Positions 1-8,523 of a stretch of 64,000 nt of DNA are shown piece after piece. The notes beneath the pieces were generated by a model. It was not told the origin of the DNA, made no database searches, and was given only the letters and a program-made list of their open reading frames with translations. The translations under genes were made by a program, and so were the position numbers. The stretch is taken from contig SCEJ01000010.1 in the NCBI GenBank assembly GCA_004102785.1, positions 1 to 64,000 on the forward strand. Reading direction: 5' to 3'. Positions within the stretch are counted from its first letter, which is position 1. Every line of letters starts with the position of its first letter. Source of the stretch: Muribaculaceae bacterium Isolate-013 (NCI) (GTDB lineage Bacteria; Bacteroidota; Bacteroidia; Bacteroidales; Muribaculaceae).

Positions 1-232
1 CCCTTGATTTACTCTCGTCAGTCCGGATAGCTATCGGGCTTTGGTTTGTGTAGCAACCTTACCCCTGACTTTGAGCCTTATATCAAGTTTCTGTGCGTGG
101 AGCCAGACTTTTGTCCTTAGCTTCCTTTCGATTCTCCTCACGGTAGACACCGTTGCCTCGGACTATGTGCTTCCCGCTATCGGGGCGCGCTCGGGACTTT
201 CACCCGTTAGATTATGCCCATGTCGGGCGAAC
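1..232 (-). mobile_element. 5' end of a group II intron (partial, runs off the left edge)
   Basis: Read on the minus strand from about 232 leftward, the sequence begins GTTCGCCCGACATGGGC, continues through GGGTGAAAGTCCCGAG, and later has CCGAGGCAACGG and GAAGGAAGCTAAGGACAAA. These are the 5' boundary and domain I sequence blocks typical of bacterial group II introns of the kind common in Bacteroides. Most of the ribozyme and any reverse transcriptase/maturase would lie left of base 1. The 5' exon immediately beside it is a perfect 28-bp palindrome (239-266), the sort of site that class C introns use. The short plus-strand reading frame across this stretch is not a gene. The class assignment is inference, since domains V and VI are not visible. 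Confidence 0.75.
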
Positions 233-238
233 GACAAC

Positions 239-274
239 GCCTCCCCGGGTTATAACCCGGGGAGGCGCTTTTTT
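239..274 (+). terminator. Intrinsic terminator hairpin
   Basis: A perfect self-complementary 28-bp palindrome (GCCTCCCCGGG ... CCCGGGGAGGC, 239-266) is followed on the plus strand by GC and a run of T (268-274). It would stop plus-strand transcription arriving from the left. On the minus strand it forms the 5' exon of the group II intron and sits just downstream of the small gene at 287-547. Confidence 0.8.
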
Positions 275-286
275 TATGCTATGGGC

Positions 287-547
287 CTAAAGCACAAGAA
301 GCGTCACCGCCGATGAAAGTTCGCCGGGCAACGGATACAACCCTGCCGATGCAAGATAGCGGTTTATTTCCGGCAATGCATCAGTTCTGTGCGCCAGCAT
401 CTCCATATCGTCCAGCAGAAAATCAGTCACCGCCGTAGCGGCTACAACCGCCACCGGGCGCGGCTCGAACACAGTCGCGGCCGTTTCTACGGAGAAAGGC
501 TCTATCCGCAACACCTCACCGGAGCGGTCGACCACCTGCATACGCAT
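287..547 (-). CDS. Small conserved-looking protein of unknown function (86 aa)
   Basis: I do not recognise this family. The frame can be read from a GTG at 625, but an ATG at 547 has a good GGAGGG ribosome-binding sequence 6 nt upstream, so I start there (protein begins MRMQVVDRSG). The product has no signal peptide, membrane segment or cysteine. It has a central stretch rich in Ala and Val, then acidic and Leu-rich sequence. It follows the DUF4296 lipoprotein gene in the same direction after 83 bp and is the last gene of the ileS-lspA run. The run ends at the palindrome and intron to its left. Confidence 0.55.
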   Translation of the reverse strand: MRMQVVDRSGEVLRIEPFSVETAATVFEPRPVAVVAATAVTDFLLDDMEMLAHRTDALPEINRYLASAGLYPLPGELSSAVTLLVL

Positions 548-630
548 GATTCGCCCTCCAGCCAGAAGGGTGCGGCAAAGTATCCGTGTATGTGACGATA
601 TTGTAATCATTGGATTAGCCGGCACTGCTG

Positions 631-1560
631 TCAGCGGCGCACTGCCTGAGGCCCGATTGTGGCCGGAGGTATGTCACGCCCCGGCGGCACCTCGGCGGGA
701 GGACGTGAGGCGGAGTCGTTCCGCCGCGGGCCGTTATCTGTTGCAGCGGAATCGGCCTCGGCCGCATCACGCTCTTTTTTCCAGCACAGCTCCATACCGG
801 CAGGAGCATAGAAATGGTCAAAGTCCGACTTACGCGTGCGTATCAGAGCGATAGAATCAATATGGAAATGCTCGCCGGCGCGTGCGTCAACGTCGATGTA
901 GCCATACATACGTTCGGGTGTCTTATCCGGGTCTATGCGGAATTTCAGCGATGTCACGCCCTGCGAACGGCCGCGGCCGTCGTAAATCCGGGTAATTCCT
1001 CCTTCATAATCCACGCACACGCGTGAATTTACGGGTCTCTGCCCGTTCACAAGCTTGTAACGAAGGGTGTATGAGTCGCCGGGATGCCATGTGGTGTCGG
1101 GGGTCACAGCAAAGGTTATGAACCTGCGTGGATACCCCTTTCCGACTGTCACGCGCTCCGCACCGGCCCATATATTCACCGAGTCGCCCGACAGCGACAA
1201 CTGACGCGAAGAAGTAACTGCCAGCGAGTGCTGCCGCTCCTTGAGAATCTCCTCCGTGCGGTCAAGCACCTTGATATACTCCTCTATATGGTGTCCGTAC
1301 CACACGAACGACGTGTCAACCTGCTCCCGGCTCACACCATGCGAGGCGTAGATGCTCTGTTTGAGCACCATTCTTGACGAGTCATTCGGAAAAACAGAGT
1401 TATTCATATCCACAACCCCCTCTCCCATATATGTATCGGCCATAAGCACAGCCATATCCTCGGGGGGGATAACTCCGTCGGGCACACGGCGGCATCCGCC
1501 GAAAACAATGGAAGCGGCGGCCACACACATCGAATATGTCAGAAATCTGAGTCCCATCAT
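631..1560 (-). CDS. DUF4296 lipoprotein
   Basis: A 309-aa predicted lipoprotein. The signal peptide ends in a lipobox-like FGGC with the modified cysteine at residue 23. The segment that follows (PEDMAVLMADTYMGEG, then a helical region to about residue 110) matches the DUF4296 family found next to lspA in Bacteroidales; function unknown. The rest is predicted beta-rich, and the last 60 residues are charged, low-complexity and Pro/Arg-rich. Its ATG overlaps the lspA stop codon as ATGA, so it is very likely translated with lspA, whose enzyme would process its signal peptide. Confidence 0.8.
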   Translation of the reverse strand: MMGLRFLTYSMCVAAASIVFGGCRRVPDGVIPPEDMAVLMADTYMGEGVVDMNNSVFPNDSSRMVLKQSIYASHGVSREQVDTSFVWYGHHIEEYIKVLDRTEEILKERQHSLAVTSSRQLSLSGDSVNIWAGAERVTVGKGYPRRFITFAVTPDTTWHPGDSYTLRYKLVNGQRPVNSRVCVDYEGGITRIYDGRGRSQGVTSLKFRIDPDKTPERMYGYIDVDARAGEHFHIDSIALIRTRKSDFDHFYAPAGMELCWKKERDAAEADSAATDNGPRRNDSASRPPAEVPPGRDIPPATIGPQAVRR

Positions 1561-2240
1561 TTTTCATCGCCGGCTGTTTCATTGCCGGGATTGTCAGCAA
1601 GCGACTGCGCCCCGCGGCTGAACGGCACCTCGGAAATCTGACGTGAATAAAAGAAAATCAACATCAGTATTCCCACCGTTATGGCAGCATCGGCAAGATT
1701 GAAGATCGGGGAGAAGAAAATAAAATGCTCTCCGCCGACAACCGGCATCCATACCGGCCAGTCCCAACTGCAAAGCGGGAAATAGAGCATGTCAACCACC
1801 CTGCCGTGAAGGAACTCGCCGTAACCGCCTCCGTCAGGAAACAGCACAGCCGTCTGCGGCGGCAGCGGATTGTTGAATACCAGGCCGTAGAACATGCAGT
1901 CGATGATATTGCCGGCGGCACCGGCTATTATCAGCGCCAGACACGCCAGATAGCCGTTGCGTGCTTCACGGCGTGACGCTACGCGGCACAAATAAAAGAT
2001 CAGGAACGCCACGGTGGCTATGCGGAAAAGCGTAAGCAGCAGCTTGCTGCCGATCTGCCAGCCGAAAGCCATGCCGTTGTTCTCGATAAAAACCAACTGG
2101 AACCACGATGTGATACGCAACGACTCACCGTAGTAGAACGACGTCTTGACCCAGATTTTAAGCACCTGGTCAAGAACTATCACAGCAACAATTATAGCCG
2201 CGGCCCAAAAGCCGCGGCTACGGAATAAGGATTTTGTCAT
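1557..2240 (-). CDS. lspA: Lipoprotein signal peptidase (signal peptidase II)
   Basis: An inner-membrane aspartyl protease that cleaves signal peptides of prolipoproteins after lipidation. The 227-aa protein has four hydrophobic segments. The two catalytic aspartates appear as RVVDML (Asp150) and FNLADAAI (Asp184), with the conserved GNIID at 110-114. It is longer than the E. coli enzyme because of an insertion around residues 120-175, as is usual in Bacteroidetes. It overlaps the upstream dksA-like gene and the downstream DUF4296 gene by 4 bp each. The window itself encodes many lipoproteins that would be substrates. Confidence 0.95.
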   Translation of the reverse strand: MTKSLFRSRGFWAAAIIVAVIVLDQVLKIWVKTSFYYGESLRITSWFQLVFIENNGMAFGWQIGSKLLLTLFRIATVAFLIFYLCRVASRREARNGYLACLALIIAGAAGNIIDCMFYGLVFNNPLPPQTAVLFPDGGGYGEFLHGRVVDMLYFPLCSWDWPVWMPVVGGEHFIFFSPIFNLADAAITVGILMLIFFYSRQISEVPFSRGAQSLADNPGNETAGDEK

Positions 2241-2605
2241 TTCTTGGAGTCAACACCCAGAGTGGCATGAGGCACAGCGCGCAGGCGCTCCTTGGGAATC
2301 AGCTTCCCGGTAATGCGGTCGATGCCATAGGTTTTGTTTTCGATACGCAGAAGTGCGTTCTGAAGATGCTTGATAAACTGAGCCTGACGCTGGGCAAGAC
2401 GCGAAGCCTCCTCCTTGGAGAGAGTCGACGCCCCCTCTTCGAGCACCTTGAACGTCGGCGAAGTATCGTCGGTGTCGTTGCCGTTGTTCATCACAGCGGC
2501 ACGGTAATGCTCAAACTCCCTGCGTGCCTTTTCGAGCTTCTCGATGATGAGAGCCTTGAATTCCTCAAGCTCCTCATCGGTATATCGAGTTTTTTCCTGT
2601 TCCAA
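2237..2605 (-). CDS. DksA/TraR-family protein without zinc-finger cysteines
   Basis: A 122-aa protein with a charged helical hairpin (residues 8-95) followed by YGIDRITGKLIPKERL, which aligns with the zinc-finger region of DksA/TraR proteins. DksA binds in the RNA polymerase secondary channel and alters promoter selectivity with ppGpp. This protein has no cysteine at all, so the C4 zinc site is absent. I recall Bacteroidetes relatives keeping one Cys at the position that is Asp here. It lies between ileS (47 bp upstream) and lspA (4-bp overlap), a conserved order in the phylum. Whether it still acts on RNA polymerase cannot be told from the sequence. Confidence 0.85.
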   Translation of the reverse strand: MEQEKTRYTDEELEEFKALIIEKLEKARREFEHYRAAVMNNGNDTDDTSPTFKVLEEGASTLSKEEASRLAQRQAQFIKHLQNALLRIENKTYGIDRITGKLIPKERLRAVPHATLGVDSKK

Positions 2606-2652
2606 TGGTATAATGTTTAATAGATTATAGGATAAGCAATTTTAGGCGATAA

Positions 2653-5600
2653 TCAGGCCGGTGTCACTCTTACGCGCACCTCGTTGCCGTCGATTTCAAG
2701 CACTTCGTCGTCAAGGGGAGTGTCAACCGGCGCAGTCTCTATCGAGGCTGCGAGCACCTGACGGCCGATATAATCGGCGAAATCGGCAACAGCGCCGTCA
2801 ACGAACACTCCGGGAGCTATCACAACGTTGATACGGTCGGTGATGGCATAATCGCGGCTTTTACGTATATTCTGAATACGGTTTACAAGCTCGCGTGCCA
2901 CACCTTCGCGGCGAAGCTCCTCCGGAATGGTGACATCGAGTGCCACAGTCACGGCGCCTTCGTTGGCAACAAGCCATCCGGGAATATCCTCGTTATGGAT
3001 TTCAACGTCGGCAACGTCTATGCGGCAGTTTTCGCCGTTGACCTCCAGCTCGATAAAGCCATCACGGTCAAGAGCATTGATTTCAGCCTGCGACATCGCG
3101 GCCACCGCCTGGGCCACCGCCTTCATCTGCTTGCCGAATTTCGGGCCGAGCTTCTTGAAATCGGGTTTGATGCGCTTCACAAGGATACCCTCGTCGGATG
3201 CCACAAACTTCAGCTCCTTGACATTCACCTCCGAAAGTATAAGGGGAGCCACTGCCTCGATAGCCTGGCGCTGACGCTCGGATACGACAGGAATCATGAG
3301 CGTGCTGAGCGGCTGGCGCACCTTTATATTGACCTTGCGGCGCAACGAGAGGACCAGCGAGGTTATCACCTGGGCCAGACGCATGCGCTCCTCGAGGTCG
3401 GCATCAATCAGAGTCTCGTCGACCGAGGGGAAATCCGACAGATGCACCGACCGGGGTTCAGTGCCGGTGGCGGCGGCAGCGGGGGCCATAAGGTCGATAA
3501 AGAGCTTGTCGGCGTAGAATGGCGAATAAGGCGCCATAAGGCGGGCTATCGTCACCAGGCAGGTGTGGAGCGTCTGATATGCAGCCAGTTTGTCGGTCGA
3601 CATCCCTCCACCCCAGAAACGCTTGCGGTTGAGGCGCACATACCAGTTGGAGAGATTATCGCTGACAAATTCGCTGATTTCACGGGCACCTTTTGTAAGA
3701 TCATAGTCGTCAAGAGCGGCCTCCACATTCTTCACCAGGGTGTTGAGCAGCGAGAGAATCCAGCGGTCGATTTCCGGACGCTCTGCCACCGGAACCTGAG
3801 GCTCGGCGCCAGTAAATCCGTCGACATTGGCATAGAGCGCCATGAAGGAATATGTGTTGTAGATTGTTGCGAAGAGCTTGCGCGCCGACTCCTCCACACC
3901 TTTGTTGTCGAATTTCAGGTTATCCCACGGCGAAGAATTGGCAATCATATACCAGCGCACAGGGTCGGATCCGTAGGTCTCGATTGTGTCAAACGGATTC
4001 ACGGCGTTGCCGAGACGCTTTGACATCTTGTTGCCGAACTTATCCAGCACCAGACCGTTTGAGATTACCGCCTTGTAGGCCACCGAGTCAAAAATCATGG
4101 CAGCGATGGCATGGAGGGTAAAGAACCAGCCGCGTGTCTGATCAACACCTTCGGCAATGAAATCGGCAGGGTAAAGCTCTCCCGAATCAAGTCCCTCCCT
4201 GTTCTCGAAGGGGTAATGAATCTGGGCATACGGCATCGAGCCCGAATCGAACCACACATCGATAAGGTCAGTCTCACGGTACATGGGGGTGCCGTTTTCG
4301 GCAACCAGCACTATATCGTCGACATACGGACGATGGAAATCGACCTTGGCATAGTTCTCCGCAGAATAGTCGCCAGGGGTGAATCCTTTGGCCTTGAGCG
4401 GGTTTTCCTTCATAACGCCGGCTGCCACCGACTTTTCAATCTCGTCGTAGAGCTGTGCGGCCGATTCGATGCAGATTTCAGCCGAACCGTCCTCCGAGCG
4501 CCATATAGGCAGCGGAGTGCCCCAGTAACGCGAGCGCGACAGGTTCCAGTCCTGAAGATTTTCCAGCCATTTGCCGAAGCGGCCCGAGCCGGTGGCGGCA
4601 GGCTTCCACTTGATAGTGTCGTTGAGCTCCATCATCCGCTCGCGTGCGGCGGTGGTGCGGATAAACCAACTGTCGAGAGGATAGTAAAGCACCGGCTTGT
4701 CCGTACGCCAGCAGTGGGGATATGAGTGAACGTGTTTCTCTATCTTGAACACCCGGTCGGTGGCCTTGAGCCACATGCAGATCTCAACATCAAGAGTCTC
4801 GTCAGCCTCCCCCTTGGCGGGATCGTAGGCATTCTTCACATATTTTCCCTCCCACTGTGAATAGGCCTCCACATCAACACTGTTCTTCACAAAATCTGCA
4901 TCGAGGTCAGAAATAAGGAAGAAGCGGCCGGTAAGGTCAACCATGGGGCGGATATTTCCGTCCTTATCAACGAGAGTGAGCGGAGGAATGCCGTTCTGAC
5001 GCGACACCCGAAGGTCGTCGGCGCCGAAAGTACCGGCGATATGCACGATACCCGTACCATCCTCCGTGGTAACATAGTCGCCGGGGATAACTCGGAAAGC
5101 ACCTTCACCCGGATTCATCCAGGGTATAAGCTGCTCGTAATCCATGCCGGAGAGCTCGGCTCCCTTGAGAGTGGCAACCACCTCGAACGGTATGAGCTTG
5201 TCGCCCTTGTTGTATGCGTCAAGAGCGAGTTCTTCGGCTTTAGGGTTAAAGTATGCTCCCATACGTGCCTCGGCAAGCACCACGGTTTCGGGCTTGCCTG
5301 TATAGGGGTTGTATGTGCGCACCACATTATAGTCGATTTCCGGGCCGACACACAGAGCTGTATTCGACGGAAGAGTCCATGGCGTGGTAGTCCATGCCAG
5401 GAAGTAGGCCTCGCCCCACCCTTTCATGCAGTCGGCGGGAGCCGGGATGCGGAACTGCGCTGTACAGGTGGTATCCTTCACATCGCGGTAACATCCGGGC
5501 TGGTTGAGCTCATGTGTGCTCAGTCCGGTTCCGGCAGCCGGGGAATAGGGCTGGATGGTATAGCCTTTATAGAGATACCCTTTTTTGTGCAGTTGGCCGA

Positions 5601-6087
5601 GAAGCCACCACACGGACTCTATATAGCGGTTGTCGTAAGTGATATACGGGTTATCCAGGTCAACCCAGTAGCCCATCATATCAGTGAGATTCGACCATTC
5701 TCTGGTATATTTCATCACCTCGCGGCGGCAGGCGTCATTATATTCGTCCACCGAGATTTTCTTACCGATATCCTCTTTGGTTATGCCGAGCGATTTCTCC
5801 ACACCGAGCTCAACCGGCAGGCCATGGGTATCCCATCCGGCCTTACGCTTTACATGGAAGCCCTTCATGGTCTTGTAGCGGCACACGATATCTTTTATCG
5901 TGCGCGCCATCACGTGGTGTATGCCCGGCATACCGTTGGCCGAGGGCGGGCCCTCATAGAAAACAAACGAAGGGGAACCTTCGCGCTCCTTCATGCTTTG
6001 GCGGAAGAGATCCTGCTCGCGCCATCGGGCGAGCACCTCCTTGTTGATATCTGAAAGATTGAATTTGTTATATTCCGCGAATCTCAT
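2653..6087 (-). CDS. ileS: Isoleucyl-tRNA synthetase, long zinc-free form
   Basis: Charges tRNA-Ile with isoleucine and edits misactivated valine. The 1144-aa class I enzyme carries KMSKR at residues 687-691, but its HIGH signature reads G-I-H-H (residues 55-58, in PGIHHVM) rather than HxGH. The editing domain lies at about 200-420 and the anticodon-binding helical region after about 750. The C-terminus lacks the Cys-rich zinc module of E. coli-type IleS. This fits the eukaryote-like IleS2 group, known for low sensitivity to mupirocin. It is the first gene of the run with the dksA-like gene and lspA. A TACCTTTG -7 element lies 30 bp upstream. Confidence 0.95.
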   Translation of the reverse strand: MRFAEYNKFNLSDINKEVLARWREQDLFRQSMKEREGSPSFVFYEGPPSANGMPGIHHVMARTIKDIVCRYKTMKGFHVKRKAGWDTHGLPVELGVEKSLGITKEDIGKKISVDEYNDACRREVMKYTREWSNLTDMMGYWVDLDNPYITYDNRYIESVWWLLGQLHKKGYLYKGYTIQPYSPAAGTGLSTHELNQPGCYRDVKDTTCTAQFRIPAPADCMKGWGEAYFLAWTTTPWTLPSNTALCVGPEIDYNVVRTYNPYTGKPETVVLAEARMGAYFNPKAEELALDAYNKGDKLIPFEVVATLKGAELSGMDYEQLIPWMNPGEGAFRVIPGDYVTTEDGTGIVHIAGTFGADDLRVSRQNGIPPLTLVDKDGNIRPMVDLTGRFFLISDLDADFVKNSVDVEAYSQWEGKYVKNAYDPAKGEADETLDVEICMWLKATDRVFKIEKHVHSYPHCWRTDKPVLYYPLDSWFIRTTAARERMMELNDTIKWKPAATGSGRFGKWLENLQDWNLSRSRYWGTPLPIWRSEDGSAEICIESAAQLYDEIEKSVAAGVMKENPLKAKGFTPGDYSAENYAKVDFHRPYVDDIVLVAENGTPMYRETDLIDVWFDSGSMPYAQIHYPFENREGLDSGELYPADFIAEGVDQTRGWFFTLHAIAAMIFDSVAYKAVISNGLVLDKFGNKMSKRLGNAVNPFDTIETYGSDPVRWYMIANSSPWDNLKFDNKGVEESARKLFATIYNTYSFMALYANVDGFTGAEPQVPVAERPEIDRWILSLLNTLVKNVEAALDDYDLTKGAREISEFVSDNLSNWYVRLNRKRFWGGGMSTDKLAAYQTLHTCLVTIARLMAPYSPFYADKLFIDLMAPAAAATGTEPRSVHLSDFPSVDETLIDADLEERMRLAQVITSLVLSLRRKVNIKVRQPLSTLMIPVVSERQRQAIEAVAPLILSEVNVKELKFVASDEGILVKRIKPDFKKLGPKFGKQMKAVAQAVAAMSQAEINALDRDGFIELEVNGENCRIDVADVEIHNEDIPGWLVANEGAVTVALDVTIPEELRREGVARELVNRIQNIRKSRDYAITDRINVVIAPGVFVDGAVADFADYIGRQVLAASIETAPVDTPLDDEVLEIDGNEVRVRVTPA

Positions 6088-6116
6088 CGGGGTGATGTTT
6101 TTATGTTATTTTACCG

Positions 6117-6124
6117 CAAAGGTA
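6117..6124 (-). promoter_or_regulatory. -7 element for ileS
   Basis: The minus strand reads TACCTTTG, a full match to the Bacteroidetes TAnnTTTG element, placing the start about 24 nt before the ileS ATG. I see no good TTTG at the -33 spacing. Confidence 0.5.
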
Positions 6125-6135
6125 AGTATTTTTAG

Positions 6136-7116
6136 TCAATTAATACCGTAAACCGGCATGGAACTTACGGAGAGCGAGGATATGGTTTCGGGCGAGAGCC
6201 TCCGGGCGGAGAGCAGATAAAGCTCCTTGTCGACCTCCGGGCCGGGGAGCAGTGTGTTGCGTTTCACCCTCCCCGAGCAGTGCAGGATATATCCGTCGCC
6301 GGCATAGAAGCCGACATGCGTCACCCTGCGGGTCGAGGGGTTGCCGAAAAACAGCAGGTCGCCCGGCTCAAGCCGGTCAAGGATAACAGCCGACAAGGCT
6401 TCACCCGGCTTACGCTCATACACCGGTTCGCCGATCCGGGCCTGCTGGGAGGCATCACGCGGCAGGAGGATACCGTAACGGTACAGTTGAGTCTGCGTAA
6501 AGCCAGAGCAGTCTACGCCAAGCACCGAAGTGCCACCCCACAGATAGGGAGTGCCCATCATCGAATGGCCGTCGGCCACCGAGGCAGCCGGAGCTGAAGC
6601 CGAGGCATAGGCAGCCCATTGCCCGAGCGTAGCTACAGCTTCGCGCGGTATATAGCCCTCGCGGCCGTCGGGTAGCCTGACCTTGGTGAAATCCGCTCTT
6701 CCGAGCGGTTCCACAAGTTCGAGTATCGCACCGGGAAGCACATCGGCAATCCTTGATTCCCATGAATCCTCGGGGCGGCTGTGCAGCCATTGGCGGTCGC
6801 GGGCTGTGACCGCTACTCTGTCGGCGCTCTGCCAGGCCGACATCCCGGCCTTGTCAAGCTCACACAGAGTGTTGCCTCTGACATGCCCTTTATAACCTTC
6901 GGGGGTTTCCACATAAAGCCATGCTCCCTGGCGTGAAAGCACCTTAAGAGGTGTGCCGGTGACAACCTGTGACACCATTTCCGACGAATGGGCCGGACGC
7001 GAACGCAGATTGGTCACCGAAACGGTAGGGAGCGCATACTGGGCCGAGGCCGTAAAAGCTGCTACCGACAACACCAGCGATATGGCTACTTTACGAAACA
7101 TCATGGCAACACTCAT
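6136..7116 (-). CDS. Secreted NlpC/P60 cell-wall hydrolase with SH3 domains
   Basis: A predicted peptidoglycan endopeptidase of 326 aa. The signal peptide (about 1-25, ending TASAQ) is followed by two SH3-like segments (about 28-90 and 95-165), which in this family bind the wall. The C-terminal NlpC/P60 domain has catalytic Cys203 in VDCSGF, His267 in THVGFY and a third polar residue, His279. The frame is open further upstream, but the ATG at 7116 comes 5 bp after the glmM stop and starts a proper signal peptide. The clean SH3-NlpC/P60 order resembles the YgiM/YkfC type. Last gene of the nrnA-glmM operon. Confidence 0.9.
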   Translation of the reverse strand: MSVAMMFRKVAISLVLSVAAFTASAQYALPTVSVTNLRSRPAHSSEMVSQVVTGTPLKVLSRQGAWLYVETPEGYKGHVRGNTLCELDKAGMSAWQSADRVAVTARDRQWLHSRPEDSWESRIADVLPGAILELVEPLGRADFTKVRLPDGREGYIPREAVATLGQWAAYASASAPAASVADGHSMMGTPYLWGGTSVLGVDCSGFTQTQLYRYGILLPRDASQQARIGEPVYERKPGEALSAVILDRLEPGDLLFFGNPSTRRVTHVGFYAGDGYILHCSGRVKRNTLLPGPEVDKELYLLSARRLSPETISSLSVSSMPVYGIN

Positions 7117-7121
7117 ATAAG

Positions 7122-8510
7122 TCAGGCCAGAGAAGCGATAATTTTCTTGATACGGCCGGCAAGCTCCTCGGCCTCCTCCATGGTATGAGCCTCGGAGTAT
7201 ATGCGGATAATCGGCTCTGTGTTGGATTTGCGCAGGTGCACCCACGACTCGGGGAAATCGATTTTCACACCATCGATGTCGGTGATGCGCTCGCCGGCAA
7301 ACTTCGCTTTCACAGCTTCAAGAATAGCATCGACATCGATATCCTCCGTAAGCTGTATTTTGTTTTTGGCAATGGCATAGGCCGGGTATCCGGCTTTGAG
7401 TTCGCTCACCTTTTTGCCGCTTTTGGCAAGGAGGGTGAGGAAGAGGGCAACTCCTACCAGGGCATCACGACCGTAGTGGGAAGCCGGATAGATTACACCG
7501 CCGTTACCCTCGCCGCCTATCACAGCTCCGGTACGCTTCATCTCGCTTACCACATTGACTTCACCCACGGCAGCGGCCGAATATGTGCAGCCATGTTTTT
7601 CCGTGACATCGCGCAGAGCCCGCGAGGAGCTGAGGTTTGACACCGTGGCACCGGGGGTGTGCGCCAGTATATAGTCGGCCACAGCCACGAGTGTATATTC
7701 CTCCACAAACATCTCGCCGTTCTCCATCACGATAGCCAGGCGGTCAACATCAGGGTCAACTACAAAACCGACATCGGCACGCCCCTCTTTCATGAGGTCG
7801 GCAATCTGGGTGAGGTTTTCCGGGATCGGCTCCGGTGTGTGTGCGAACCGTCCGTGGGCCTCACAGTTAAGCTCGATAATATTCTTCACGCCGAGGGCGC
7901 GGAGCAGACGGGGTATGGCGATGCCGCCCACAGAGTTAACAGCATCGACCGCCACTGTGAAACCGGCTTTTGCAATAGCCTCGGCATCGACAAGGTCAAG
8001 CGCCAGCACCTCACGGATGTGGCGCATGGTCCAGGTCTCGTCGTTGTAGACTTTCCCGAGGTTTTCCACCTCCACGAACTCGAACTCCTCGGCCTCCGCT
8101 ATACGCAGCACCTCCTTGCCCTGGCTGTCGTTGAGGAATTCGCCGTCGGCATTAAGGAGCTTAAGCGCGTTCCACTGCATCGGGTTGTGCGATGCAGTGA
8201 TTATTATGCCTCCGGCAGCCCGGTTGCCGGTCACCGCTATTTCGGTGGTAGGAGTGGATGCCAGGCCGATATTGACCACATCGAAGCCCATGGAGCAGAG
8301 TGTGGCAGTGACAATATCGCAGACCATCGGCCCTGAAAGGCGTGCGTCACGCCCTACAACTATTATATTCTCTTTTCCGCCGGCATACTCCTTCTTTATA
8401 AGAGTGGCATAAGCGGCAGTGAATTTTACGATATCAACAGGGCTGAGACCCTCGCCGACATGGCCGCCGATAGTACCACGGATGCCGGATATAGATTTAA
8501 TCAAGCTCAT
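7122..8510 (-). CDS. glmM: Phosphoglucosamine mutase
   Basis: Interconverts glucosamine-6-phosphate and glucosamine-1-phosphate on the way to UDP-GlcNAc, for peptidoglycan and lipid A. The 462-aa protein has the four-domain phosphohexomutase layout. The phosphoserine loop is TASHNP with Ser107, the metal-binding loop DPDVDR lies near residue 245, the sugar-binding GGEGNGG near 325, and the phosphate-binding RKSNTEP near 430. Bacteroidetes versions are often labelled phosphoglucomutase/phosphomannomutase, so some uncertainty over substrate remains. It starts 13 bp after the DUF4827 gene and is followed after 5 bp by the NlpC/P60 gene. Confidence 0.9.
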   Translation of the reverse strand: MSLIKSISGIRGTIGGHVGEGLSPVDIVKFTAAYATLIKKEYAGGKENIIVVGRDARLSGPMVCDIVTATLCSMGFDVVNIGLASTPTTEIAVTGNRAAGGIIITASHNPMQWNALKLLNADGEFLNDSQGKEVLRIAEAEEFEFVEVENLGKVYNDETWTMRHIREVLALDLVDAEAIAKAGFTVAVDAVNSVGGIAIPRLLRALGVKNIIELNCEAHGRFAHTPEPIPENLTQIADLMKEGRADVGFVVDPDVDRLAIVMENGEMFVEEYTLVAVADYILAHTPGATVSNLSSSRALRDVTEKHGCTYSAAAVGEVNVVSEMKRTGAVIGGEGNGGVIYPASHYGRDALVGVALFLTLLAKSGKKVSELKAGYPAYAIAKNKIQLTEDIDVDAILEAVKAKFAGERITDIDGVKIDFPESWVHLRKSNTEPIIRIYSEAHTMEEAEELAGRIKKIIASLA

Positions 8511-8523
8511 TTCTACCTATATA

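Noticed and set aside
41-316. Plus-strand 91-codon frame across the left end
   Set aside because: It overlaps the intron ribozyme and the terminator palindrome and encodes a low-information hydrophobic sequence; it is the opposite strand of the group II intron RNA.
2995-4023. 342-codon plus-strand frame inside ileS
   Set aside because: Shadow of the ileS coding strand; IleS is unmistakable.
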